64,000 nt of DNA from Bartonella sp. B1099. Its GTDB lineage: Bacteria; Pseudomonadota; Alphaproteobacteria; Rhizobiales; Rhizobiaceae. The position numbers and the translations under genes were made by a program. Positions 1-9,630 of this stretch are shown here, one piece after another (position 1 is the first letter of the stretch; the number at the start of each line of letters is the position of its first letter). Below the pieces are notes generated by a model, which was not told where the DNA came from, searched no databases, and saw only the letters and a program-made list of their open reading frames with translations. The DNA lies in assembly GCF_944801835.1 (NCBI RefSeq), contig NZ_CALYLN010000003.1, positions 62,001-126,000 on the forward strand, in the 5' to 3' direction.

Positions 1-84
1 GGCAAGCAAGAGGGTGATGTGATTGAAGTGAATGCGCCTGGTGGTGCACATAATTACGAAATCATTAAGGTTCAGTACATTTAA
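1..84 (+). CDS. greA: Transcription elongation factor GreA, C-terminal end (partial)
   Basis: The window opens inside a reading frame of 28 codons ending in TAA. Its translation (GKQEGDVIEVNAPGG, then YEIIKVQYI at the end) matches the C-terminal FKBP-like domain of GreA, whose last strand carries a G(K/R)xxGDxVxVxxPGG signature. GreA rescues backtracked RNA polymerase by stimulating transcript cleavage. The N-terminal coiled coil lies outside the window. The next gene starts 15 bases downstream, so the two may be co-transcribed. The identification rests on a short segment but the motif is distinctive. Confidence 0.85.
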   Translation, partial: GKQEGDVIEVNAPGGAHNYEIIKVQYI

Positions 85-98
85 ATATCTAAATAGTT

Positions 99-1157
99 AT
101 GCGTGTGTCTTTGGAAGAAACTGAGATTATTGCGCCCCACTTTAAAAGGCGTTTATCGGGAGTAACATCCACGATTATTCAGCTTATTCCACTGCAACGT
201 CAACAGGGAGTGCGTATAGCCACCTTGGGGTTTGGCTTACCAAGAAAATTTCCGGCTCTTGCCTTTTGGGACCTTTTCGGACTTTGGAAAAGTCCGAAAG
301 GGAAGTCGTTCCGTATTTGGCATGCAAGGCGCAATATTGAGATGCTTTGTGGGATCTTTTTGCGCGATATCTTGAAAATGAAGCTGAAACTTATCTTTAC
401 ATCGGCTTCACAGCGTCATCATAAGCCTTTTACCAAATGGTTGATTCGCCGTATGGATAGGGTTATTGCTACCAGTACACGTACGGGGGCTTATCTAGAA
501 GTTTCTCATAAGGTTATTATGCATGGGGTGGACGTGAGGCGTTTTACGCCACCACGGACTCTTGATGATTACTTTTCTTCAACAGGATTTCCAGGAAAAT
601 ATGCGGTAGGGTGTTTTGGCCGTTTGCGCAGCTCAAAGGGAACAGATTTATTTGTTGATTCCATGATAGCGTTATTACCACTCTATCCAGAGTGGACAGC
701 ACTTATCGCTGGTCGTACGACAGAACAACATTATCGTTTTGAAAAAGAATTACGCCGAAAAGTTGCTAAGGCTGGTCTCGATGATCGCATTATTTTTCTT
801 GGTGAAATTCTGGACATTCCTTTGTGGTATCGTCGTTTATCGCTTTATATTGCACCTTCTCGGACAGAAGGCTTTGGTTTAACACCATTAGAGGCCATGG
901 CATCACAGGTTGCGGTTGTAACGAGTGATGCAGGCGCTTATAAAGAATTGGTTGTAGAAGCAACAGGAACGGTTGTAAAAGCAGGAGATGGGGAAGCTTT
1001 AACGGCAGCCATTGAACCTTATTTTGCTGATATAGAAAAAACATTGGCAGCAGGGGAAAAAGCTTTAGCGCATGTTCGTACCCACTTTCCTTTGGAAAAA
1101 GAGGTAAGCGAGATTGAAAGTGTTTACAAAGAACTGTTTGCGGGAAAAACACTTTAA
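99..1157 (+). CDS. lpcC: Glycosyltransferase family 4, LPS core mannosyltransferase type
   Basis: A 352-residue GT-B glycosyltransferase. The C-terminal half has the group-1 layout: a GCFGRLRSSKGTD nucleotide-binding segment near residue 170 and SRTEGFGLTPLEAMA near residue 255, with the two glutamates of the EX7E motif. The overall sequence resembles the rhizobial LpcC/LpsB family, which adds mannose to the Kdo of the lipopolysaccharide inner core on the cytoplasmic face of the inner membrane. The donor and acceptor are inferred from that family and not visible directly. No signal peptide or membrane segment is present. It follows greA after 15 bases. The symbol is tentative; the superfamily assignment is firm. 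Confidence 0.8.
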   Translation: MRVSLEETEIIAPHFKRRLSGVTSTIIQLIPLQRQQGVRIATLGFGLPRKFPALAFWDLFGLWKSPKGKSFRIWHARRNIEMLCGIFLRDILKMKLKLIFTSASQRHHKPFTKWLIRRMDRVIATSTRTGAYLEVSHKVIMHGVDVRRFTPPRTLDDYFSSTGFPGKYAVGCFGRLRSSKGTDLFVDSMIALLPLYPEWTALIAGRTTEQHYRFEKELRRKVAKAGLDDRIIFLGEILDIPLWYRRLSLYIAPSRTEGFGLTPLEAMASQVAVVTSDAGAYKELVVEATGTVVKAGDGEALTAAIEPYFADIEKTLAAGEKALAHVRTHFPLEKEVSEIESVYKELFAGKTL

Positions 1158-2343
1158 ATGTTATATCGAAAGTTTTCTTGAGGAATGATAAAAAGTGCGT
1201 TCCTTAAGGATCATTTCGTAATCATCAAAAAAATAGCTCAAAGATATAAATGCTATTTTGCAAAATTTATTTTGTCTTTAGTAGAATGCTATAAGAATTT
1301 TTCAAAATTTGGATAAAAAAATTAAAAATGTATACGCTTGAGAGCGATATGAGGCTTATAATAAAGCATACGAGAAGGGAGGAAAGCTATTTTTATTCTA
1401 GTGATATTTTAGAATAAGAAAACGATGTTTTAGCTCAAATCTATAGATTTATGGACTATCTTAACAGTTTTGTCCTGATATTGTTTGTTTTGTAAGACTC
1501 CAATAGAGTGCAAAAAAATGTTTTCTTCTCTTAAAAAAAATAATGATGGTATCGCCATGGATGAGATAGTCGTACATATTTTCATCAAATTCATAATAAG
1601 ATAAATCTAAGATCAATATATCAATTCATATAGATAATCTACCTTTGCAATTTGAATAATATTTTAAGATTTTTACATGTCAAATCTGTTGATATTAAAT
1701 CAATGAGAGCTTTTCTTTTGCACATCACAATTGGAAGATGGTATGGGGTGGATAAAAACTATTAAAGACAAGAGCTGTAAAGAAGTTTTTTATAAATTGT
1801 CTGAAATGCAAGCTGTTGCAACATTCATAAAAAGAAAATAATATGGTGGTGTTAATTTATATTTTGTTTTGTGGTACTGGCGTGTAATAATACCCATTTT
1901 GTGCCTTTCATGAGGACTGTCGTGAAATGCGGGTGATGAGTGCTGTGAGTTTTTTTTTAATACGATTGCGAATTTATAGTAAATGGTATTTTGTTTTTTA
2001 TAAGACCATGACTTATTAAAGAAAAAGCATTTTTATCAGCCAATATTCATATTTTTTGCATGAGCGATTATTCGTAAAAAAGGATGTTCTATAAATCCAT
2101 TTTATTTGATAAAGAAACTCAAGAATGTCATGTAAAGTGCCATATGTTATGTTACGGCTTTGAAAGCTGTTGTCACTTGATTGTTTTTTCCGAAATATTT
2201 TTATGTCAATCATTTATACGATATTTGAAATTTTAGAAAATTTTCAGTTGATTGATTGAAGATTAAATATTACCCTGCGCAATGTTCGCGCCTTTTTTAT
2301 TTTATTAGTTTTTTTATCATGATAAAATAAAATGCTCTGTGCA
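1158..2343. other. Gene-free AT-rich gap between lpcC and trkH
   Basis: About 1.2 kb with no supportable gene. A short minus-strand frame near 2016-2213 lacks a ribosome site and resembles nothing I recognise. Positions 1740-1825 carry two short motifs, a GGTGGATAAAAA string and an AAGCTGTTGCAACATT core, that recur in degenerate form in the gaps near 6.6 kb and 36.3 kb (see findings). I read the stretch as decayed sequence. Confidence 0.6.
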
Positions 2344-3756
2344 TTAGAATTGTTCACGCCAGAAAGCGGGAATAAAAAGGACGAATATTGTTATGATTTC
2401 AAGGCGTCCAGCTAACATCAGAAAACTTAAAATCCATAAGGCATTATCGTTGATTGTAGAGAAATTGCCAACGGGGCCAATAATCTCTCCAAAGCCTGGA
2501 CCAACATTTGAAAGTGCTGTTAAGACGCCTGTAAAGGCAGAGGTAAAATCAAGACCGGTTGTGAGCAAAAGTGCAGTGCCGATAACAAGGCAGAACATAT
2601 AAAGACAGACAAAAAACAAAACGGCTTGAGCAACATCGTTTGATATATTTGAGTGATCGTAGCGCGCCTTTACAATGACATTAGGAGAAAGAAGTTTTTC
2701 TATATTTGTTTGTGTAATACGCCAAAGAATAATGAGGCGATTGATTTTCATGCCACCAGAAGTAGAACCAGCACACCCGCCTGTAAAAGAAACAATGAAG
2801 AAAATTCCAAGCGCAAAGGGTCCCCAAAGTTGATAATCTTCAGCACTGTAACCTGTGGTGCTAATAATGGATGAAAGATGAAAAATGACATCAAGGAAAA
2901 TCAAGTGGAAAGCACGATGATCATGAAACCGTAGCCACGCTGCTAAAGCAAAGCTGAAAAGGAGAACGATATGGAGAAAAACAATCACTTGTGGGTCAAG
3001 GAAGCGCTTGGAGTGTCCAGGAAGGACTAACTTAACATAAAGTACGAAGGGCAAAGCAGAAAGTAACATGAAGATTGTTGAAATAATTAAGATGGCTGGG
3101 GTATCAGAAAAATAGCCAAAAGAAGCATCATGTGTTGAAAACCCCGCCGTTGCTACTGTACTCATTGCATGGTTAATGGCATCAAATAAATTCATGCCTG
3201 CAGCAAAATAAGAAAGCATACAAGCCAATGTGAGTCCAACATAAGCAATGATAATTCCATTCGCAATTTGGTTGATACGGGGCAATATTTTTTCAGATTT
3301 ATCAGATGATTCCATATGAAAAAGTCGTACGCCCCCCACACGCAATGAAGGCAAAAGCAAGAGGGCTAAACCGATAAAACCAATGCCCCCAATCCAGCAT
3401 ATAATAGAGCGCCATAACAAAATACTTCGCGATAAATGATCAAGACCAGAAAGGACTGTGGAGCCTGTTGTTGTAATTCCAGAAACCGATTCAAAAATGG
3501 CTCCTGCGAGAGAAATGGGAAGAGGGGAAAGATAAAGAGGCAAAGCACCTACAATGCTTCCTGTAAGCCAAAGACAAACAGTGAGCATAAAGCCAAGCCG
3601 TGCTGAAAAACGACAAGTAGCTCCCTTCGTTGCTAGAAGAATCAGCGTTGCTAACATGGTGGTTATGGCACAAGAATAAAGAAAGATTATCCAATCACGG
3701 TTATTGTCATGCAAATCCACCAAAATTGGCAAAAGCATTGCTCCTCCCATGATCAA
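2344..3756 (-). CDS. trkH: Potassium uptake transporter subunit TrkH
   Basis: An integral membrane protein of about 470 residues with roughly ten hydrophobic segments and the repeated pore-loop signatures of the Trk/Ktr/HKT superfamily: SGITTTGSTV near residue 90, STVATAGFSTHD near 200, SIISTTGYSAEDY near 295 and LSNVGPGFG near 415. TrkH forms the K+ pore and normally works with the NAD-binding subunit TrkA, which is not in this window. The first codon listed is TTG. In-frame codons just upstream (to about 3795) still read like a TrkH N-terminus, so the true start may be a rare codon further upstream. It stands alone between two gaps and diverges from trxB. Confidence 0.92.
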   Translation of the reverse strand: MIMGGAMLLPILVDLHDNNRDWIIFLYSCAITTMLATLILLATKGATCRFSARLGFMLTVCLWLTGSIVGALPLYLSPLPISLAGAIFESVSGITTTGSTVLSGLDHLSRSILLWRSIICWIGGIGFIGLALLLLPSLRVGGVRLFHMESSDKSEKILPRINQIANGIIIAYVGLTLACMLSYFAAGMNLFDAINHAMSTVATAGFSTHDASFGYFSDTPAILIISTIFMLLSALPFVLYVKLVLPGHSKRFLDPQVIVFLHIVLLFSFALAAWLRFHDHRAFHLIFLDVIFHLSSIISTTGYSAEDYQLWGPFALGIFFIVSFTGGCAGSTSGGMKINRLIILWRITQTNIEKLLSPNVIVKARYDHSNISNDVAQAVLFFVCLYMFCLVIGTALLLTTGLDFTSAFTGVLTALSNVGPGFGEIIGPVGNFSTINDNALWILSFLMLAGRLEIITIFVLFIPAFWREQF

Positions 3757-4064
3757 CGCAAAACGTGCACAGACATTGATAATAAACTGAAAAATGACCG
3801 TTCCCTATCTTTGTATCTCTTTTTATTATGGTTTTGTGCTCATAAGAATTTATGTTTTTCTCTTTATAGGATAAAGATTAGCCTTTAACATTAGCATGCC
3901 TTGATGAATTGATAATCAGACCTTTTCATAAAACTTGAAAAGAAGTATATATAACACAATTGAGCCTATTGAAAAATATTTTTTTAAAAGACTTACATTC
4001 CGTTAGAATTTATAGAATTATTAAGTTGTAAAATAATTAAGTTGTAAAAAATGAAGGGGATTTA
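3757..4064. other. Divergent intergenic region trkH / trxB
   Basis: Holds the probable in-frame extension of trkH on the minus strand (3757-3804, closed by a TAG at 3805-3807) and the trxB promoter region on the plus strand. A 16-bp unit is repeated twice in tandem at 4020-4051 with one mismatch, directly before the trxB ribosome site (AAGGGG at 4054-4059). No other feature is apparent. Confidence 0.5.
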
Positions 4065-5021
4065 ATGCTACAATCGCATATTCGTTTACTGATTATTGGC
4101 TCAGGTCCGGCTGGTTATACAGCGGCGGTTTATGCGGCAAGAGCGATGCTCCGGCCGGTATTAGTAACAGGGTTGCAGCAGGGTGGACAATTGACAATTA
4201 CAACGGATGTGGAAAATTATCCAGGTTTTTCTGCCCCCATTCAAGGACCATGGTTGATGGAACAAATGGCAAAACAAGCTGAGAATATGGGGACAAAAAT
4301 TGTCTATGATACGATTACAAAGGCAGATTTATTGAAGTATCCTTTTGTCTTACATGGGGATTCAAGGACACAATATTCTTGTGATGCACTGATTATTGCA
4401 ACAGGAGCCCAAGCACGCTGGCTTGGTTTAGAAAGCGAACAGACCTTTATGGGCGGTGGTGTTTCTGCTTGCGCTACATGTGATGGCTTTTTTTATCGGG
4501 GTAAGGATGTTATTGTTGTAGGGGGAGGAAATACGGCCGTTGAAGAAGCCCTTTATTTATCGCATATAGCAAAAAGTGTAAGCGTGGTTCATCGGCGAGA
4601 ACAGTTTCGGGCAGAGAAAATTTTGCAAGATAGGTTATTTGCTTGTAATAATGTACGTGTTCTTTGGGATCATGTGGTTGAAGAAATTGTAGGACTGCCA
4701 GCTCAGGGAACAAAGGGAGCTATTGTAACAGGGGCACGTTTGAAAAATGTTAAAACAGGTCATGAGATGAAAGTGGAAGCAGAGGGAATATTTATTGCCA
4801 TTGGGCATGATCCTGCTGTTTCTCTGTTTGAAGGGCAACTGAAACAAAAAAGAGGCGGCTATTTATGGACAGCACCGGATTCAACAGCAACAAGTATTGC
4901 TGGTGTTTTTGCTGCAGGGGATGTAACAGATGAAACATTTCGTCAAGCTGTAACAGCTGCGGGAAGGGGATGTATGGCAGCATTGGAAGCAGAACGGTTT
5001 TTAGAGATATCTAAGCGTTAA
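4065..5021 (+). CDS. trxB: Thioredoxin reductase (NADPH)
   Basis: A 318-residue flavoprotein of the low-molecular-weight thioredoxin reductase family. The FAD-binding GSGPAGY motif is at residues 12-18, the redox-active pair lies in CATCDG (Cys136 and Cys139), the NADPH-binding VVGGGNTAVEEA follows near residue 150, and a C-terminal AAGDVTD FAD motif is near 285. It transfers electrons from NADPH to thioredoxin in the cytoplasm. Length and active site match the family norm. An AAGGGG ribosome site sits about 5 bases before the ATG. A LysR-type regulator follows 42 bases downstream in the same direction, an arrangement that may be one transcript. Confidence 0.96.
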   Translation: MLQSHIRLLIIGSGPAGYTAAVYAARAMLRPVLVTGLQQGGQLTITTDVENYPGFSAPIQGPWLMEQMAKQAENMGTKIVYDTITKADLLKYPFVLHGDSRTQYSCDALIIATGAQARWLGLESEQTFMGGGVSACATCDGFFYRGKDVIVVGGGNTAVEEALYLSHIAKSVSVVHRREQFRAEKILQDRLFACNNVRVLWDHVVEEIVGLPAQGTKGAIVTGARLKNVKTGHEMKVEAEGIFIAIGHDPAVSLFEGQLKQKRGGYLWTAPDSTATSIAGVFAAGDVTDETFRQAVTAAGRGCMAALEAERFLEISKR

Positions 5022-5063
5022 TAATTCATTGAGAATATAGAGAATCTAAAGGTAGAATTAATT

Positions 5064-5969
5064 GTGGCGTCACCATTGGATTGGGATAAGTTGAGGGTAT
5101 TTCATGCTGCAGCGGAAGCAGGATCTTTTACGCATGCTGCTCAAAAACTTCATTTATCTCAATCAGCAGTTTCCCGACAGGTATCGGCTTTAGAACAAGA
5201 GGTTGGGGTATCTTTATTCCTGCGTCATGCGCGTGGTTTAATTCTTACAGAACAGGGAGAAACTCTTTATCGTACAGCTCATGATGTTTTGATGAAGCTT
5301 GAAAGTGTCCGTTTACAATTAAGTGAAAGCTATGCAAAACCAAGGGGGCATTTACGTGTGACCTCGACCTTTGGAATGGGAGCTGGGTGGATTGCAGAGC
5401 GTATGCCAGAATTTCTCAGTCTTTACCCTGATATGCAGGTTCAGCTTTTACTTTCCGATGAAGAGCTTGATTTGACAATGTGTCATGCAGATTGTGCTGT
5501 TCGCCTCCATCAACCCCAACAACCCGATCTTATACAAAGAAAATTATTTACAATTCATATGCATGTTTATGCTTCGGAAAAGTATATTGCAAATTATGGA
5601 AAACCGGAAAAATTGTCTGAGCTCGATGGGCATCGTATTATTTCGTTTGGTGAACCTGTTCCCCCTTATTTATCTGGTTTAAATTGGTTAGAAAAAGCTG
5701 GTAGAAGTGATGGATCATTGCGTGTTTCAATTCTACAAATCAACAATATTATTTCAATAAAGAATGCACTTATGCGTGATCTTGGGATTGCTGTACTGCC
5801 CGATTATATTGTCAATAATGATGAGCGCTTGGTGCGTCTTTTTCCTGATATGGTTGATATTCCTTCTTTTGATACTTTTTTTTGTTATCCTTATAATTTA
5901 AAGAATTTAGCAAGGTTGAATGCTTTTCGAGATTATATTTTTTTAAAAGCGCGTCAGTGGTCTTTTTAA
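5064..5969 (+). CDS. LysR-family transcriptional regulator
   Basis: A 301-residue LTTR. Residues 6-65 form the winged helix-turn-helix, with the family signature GSFTHAAQKLHLSQSAVSRQ, and the rest is the LysR substrate-binding domain, which senses a small co-inducer. The start is GTG, preceded by AGGT about 10 bases upstream. It follows trxB closely and has no divergent partner, unlike many LysR genes. The target is unknown; association with trxB is conserved in related alphaproteobacteria as far as I recall, but that is inference. A weak hairpin follows the stop. Confidence 0.88.
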   Translation: MASPLDWDKLRVFHAAAEAGSFTHAAQKLHLSQSAVSRQVSALEQEVGVSLFLRHARGLILTEQGETLYRTAHDVLMKLESVRLQLSESYAKPRGHLRVTSTFGMGAGWIAERMPEFLSLYPDMQVQLLLSDEELDLTMCHADCAVRLHQPQQPDLIQRKLFTIHMHVYASEKYIANYGKPEKLSELDGHRIISFGEPVPPYLSGLNWLEKAGRSDGSLRVSILQINNIISIKNALMRDLGIAVLPDYIVNNDERLVRLFPDMVDIPSFDTFFCYPYNLKNLARLNAFRDYIFLKARQWSF

Positions 5970-5976
5970 TATTCAT

Positions 5977-6020
5977 GCCTTAATTTATAAGCAACAATGA
6001 GTTGTTTTGCACCTTAAGGC
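5977..6020 (+). terminator. Weak hairpin after the trxB-lysR pair
   Basis: GCCTTAA at 5977-5983 pairs with TTAAGGC at 6014-6020, and the interior contains a small AACA/TGTT stem. The run of T residues begins only about a dozen bases later, so this is a poor intrinsic terminator. It is listed because it is the only stem after the lysR stop codon. Confidence 0.3.
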
Positions 6021-6231
6021 TCTCGTAATATTTTTTTGTTTCAAATTTTCCCATATTGAATCAATAAAATCATTCATTGCATGATGTTGTAAGTATACAA
6101 CTTATTGATTTATAATAGTATAGCATTATTCATATTGAGTTAGAAGCTTGAGTACTTTAAGCTTCTTTCATTCCAAACCCATTTATATCGTCAATCAATT
6201 CATTTGCGAGCACGTTACAAGCGGGTAGGAC

Positions 6232-6507
6232 GTGTGGATAAAAATTGTAAAGGCATGCTCTTTTGAACCATCTCAAGTTCCAAGGGCTGTCGAAACATGG
6301 GGGCTGGCAAAATGTGTGATGGTTGGTGCCCGGGGTGGCTCCTTAACAAGTACAAAGATGGAGGGGTTCAATGGCTTTTATCGTTATAACATCCACACAG
6401 CGCTGTCGCGAGTTGGGGGGCTTGAGACAGACCTCTTATCTCACAAAGATTTTTTTCTGTTAGAGGTTAAAGTTACTTTGCTGAGAGCTGTATATCAAAG
6501 GATATGA
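6232..6507 (+). pseudogene. Orphan 91-codon frame, possibly a gene remnant
   Basis: A GTG-started frame of 91 codons in an otherwise gene-free stretch. Its base composition is less AT-rich than the surrounding gap, and the translation (for example VETWGLAKCVMV and STKMEGFNGFYRYN) has an amino-acid mix more protein-like than random AT-rich frames. I do not recognise the family. There is no clear ribosome site, and the 5' end overlaps a dispersed repeat motif (GTGTGGATAAAAATTG). It may be a fragment of a decayed accessory gene or chance. Confidence 0.25.
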
Positions 6508-6565
6508 GAAAAATAAACTTGGAGCTTGTTTGCATAGGTTTTACTCTAGTTTACGGGATTAGCTT

Positions 6566-6643
6566 TTTGAACCAACCGATATCCCTCATAAGGTTGCTAA
6601 AACCATTTTAGGTCATACGGTGGAAGGGCATTTGTGTGGATAA
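6566..6643 (+). pseudogene. Phage-type integrase C-terminal fragment (remnant)
   Basis: A frame of about 25 codons ending in TAA translates to PHKVAKTILGHTVEGH in its centre. This resembles the region of tyrosine recombinases between the HxxR box and the catalytic tyrosine, where phage integrases read P..V..ILGH....... . No upstream catalytic arginine or downstream tyrosine is visible, so only a fragment could survive. The flanking gap contains other decayed pieces, which supports a degraded prophage or island end. Confidence 0.4.
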
Positions 6644-6961
6644 ATACTCTTGCAGAAAGGGATAAAATATCCCTTATAAATTCTCTCAAATGTGAAGGCT
6701 ATTGTAACATTGAAAATTGGACAATCGACAATCGTATGAGGATGATCTCTTTCTATTTAATGAAAAAGATACAAGATTGAGAAAAAATTAGAGCTATGTG
6801 TTTATTGCATAGCAGATACGCTTAAGTCTTTATTGTGCTTCTGCTTATAAAATGACATAGAATGCTATCTCTTGATTATGTTGCCTCCCATTGCATTTTC
6901 TTGAGTGTTCCCTTACGAAGATCTGTCAGATTGATTTTATCTCTGAGGATTTTCCAGATTT

Positions 6962-6986
6962 GCCGGACATTTGTCCGGCTTTTTTT
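6962..6986 (+). terminator. Rho-independent terminator
   Basis: A perfect 8-bp GC-rich stem (GCCGGACA / TGTCCGGC) with a 2-base spacer, followed directly by a run of eight T residues. It is oriented for plus-strand transcription but no intact plus-strand gene lies upstream within 900 bases. It is probably left over from the decayed sequence in this gap, or ends a small unannotated transcript. Confidence 0.65.
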
Positions 6987-7637
6987 TATTCCTAAAAGAG
7001 TGCTTAGAAATTGCAACGCATGGGAAAATTGATAAGAGAAAATTTCAAAATTTATGAATATCAAAAAAATTCGTTAGGTAGACTAAAAGTTCAACGAGGA
7101 ATTTAAAAGAGATTTATTCTATTATACCATAAAATTCTGTTTTAGGGGGCTATAAAGCATGTAAAACTTTATACATGAAGTGTTTTTTATAAGTTTATGA
7201 GGATGAATATTAAAGGCTTGTTCATAAAACCTGTAAAGTTAATCAAGCGGTTAATAGCGAAAACTTAAGAGAAATTGGACTATTTACACAACGGAGAAGG
7301 ATAGACTTTTCTTCATTTTCTGGCGAAAAGGAAGCCAAGTAATAGAAAAGGTTTCATTATACAGGGCGATTATGTTGAAAAGCACGAGGTCTTTCTTAGT
7401 GTTATAAATTGGATAGAGGAGGCTAAACAGGTTTTTCATCTCTCATGACAACAGACTGATTCATTTATTTGATTGCTGGATTTTTTTGATTTTTATCTGC
7501 AGCTTCTATTTTTGTTATGTTTATTCATGAATATTTTTGCTGAATCGATAGGCCCTGTCCTTAATATAGCTTTCGATAGTATGTTGGATAGATTGATATT
7601 CTGCAAAAAACTCTCACAAGAGATGATGTTAAAAATT

Positions 7638-9104
<1,467 letters not shown>

Positions 9105-9136
9105 AAAAATCTTCGTCGTTATAGACGAAGATTTTT
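9105..9136 (-). terminator. Rho-independent terminator of the cold-shock gene
   Basis: A perfect 13-bp stem (GACGAAGATTTTT and its complement) with a 6-base loop lies 26 bases past the cold-shock stop codon. On the minus strand the stem runs into seven T residues, the usual intrinsic-terminator form. Confidence 0.85.
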
Positions 9137-9162
9137 AAATAAAATATTGCAGAATTTAAACT

Positions 9163-9372
9163 TTAAAGGGCTGCAAGGTTGCCAGCAGCAAATTTTCCTG
9201 AACGACGATCTTGAAGAACATCATAAGAAATTTTTTGCCCTTCATTAAGATTGGTTAGACCAGAACGCTCAACGGCGGAAATGTGTACAAATACATCTGC
9301 ACTGCCATCACTAGGCTGAATGAATCCAAAACCTTTTGTTGTATTAAACCACTTAACTGTTCCTGTAGACAT
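9163..9372 (-). CDS. cspA: Cold-shock protein, CspA family
   Basis: A 69-residue single cold-shock domain that binds single-stranded nucleic acid and acts as an RNA chaperone. RNP1 (KGFGFIQP) and RNP2 (VFVHISAV) are both intact, after the typical MSTGTVKWFNTTKG opening. The start was set at 9372 because a strong AAGGAG ribosome site lies just upstream; the frame extends 18 codons further but those residues are not family-like. Family length is 65-70 residues. A strong terminator follows at 9105-9136, so it is probably a monocistronic transcript. Several paralogues are usual in these genomes, so the paralogue letter is not certain. Confidence 0.94.
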   Translation of the reverse strand: MSTGTVKWFNTTKGFGFIQPSDGSADVFVHISAVERSGLTNLNEGQKISYDVLQDRRSGKFAAGNLAAL

Positions 9373-9630
9373 AGGAAACTCCTTAGATATATAATTATAT
9401 TGTGTACTGAAGATATAATTCTTCACTACGGTTGTAAATCGAAATTAGGTGGGAGAAGTTTCGTCAAAAGTGCAGAACGCACAGGAAAGAAAGTCACGTA
9501 ACCGAAAATTCGATAGACCGCATATAAAAGCCTTTAGCATAAAAAGCAAGCTTTAATTACTATTTTTTACACAAAGAAAAAATCAAGAAAGACTATCAAA
9601 AAGCGTGTGCTTTTCCACATGGTAAGGAAT

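Larger units (their letters stand above)
5970..7637. other. 1.7 kb gap with mobile-element debris
   Basis: No intact gene. In order it holds the weak hairpin after lysR, two copies of an AATCAATnAAAATCATT-type repeat (6058-6080 and 6191-6221), an orphan 91-codon frame (6232-6507), an integrase-like peptide fragment (6566-6643), a GGCTATTGTAACATT repeat core (6695-6711), a good terminator hairpin (6962-6986), and a decayed coding tail ending ...SGEKEAK-stop at 7290-7344 that has a relative near 55.2 kb. The pattern is that of an old insertion in advanced decay. Confidence 0.55.

Noticed and set aside
2016..2213. 65-codon minus-strand frame upstream of trkH
   Set aside because: Low-complexity AT-rich translation with no ribosome site and no recognisable motif.
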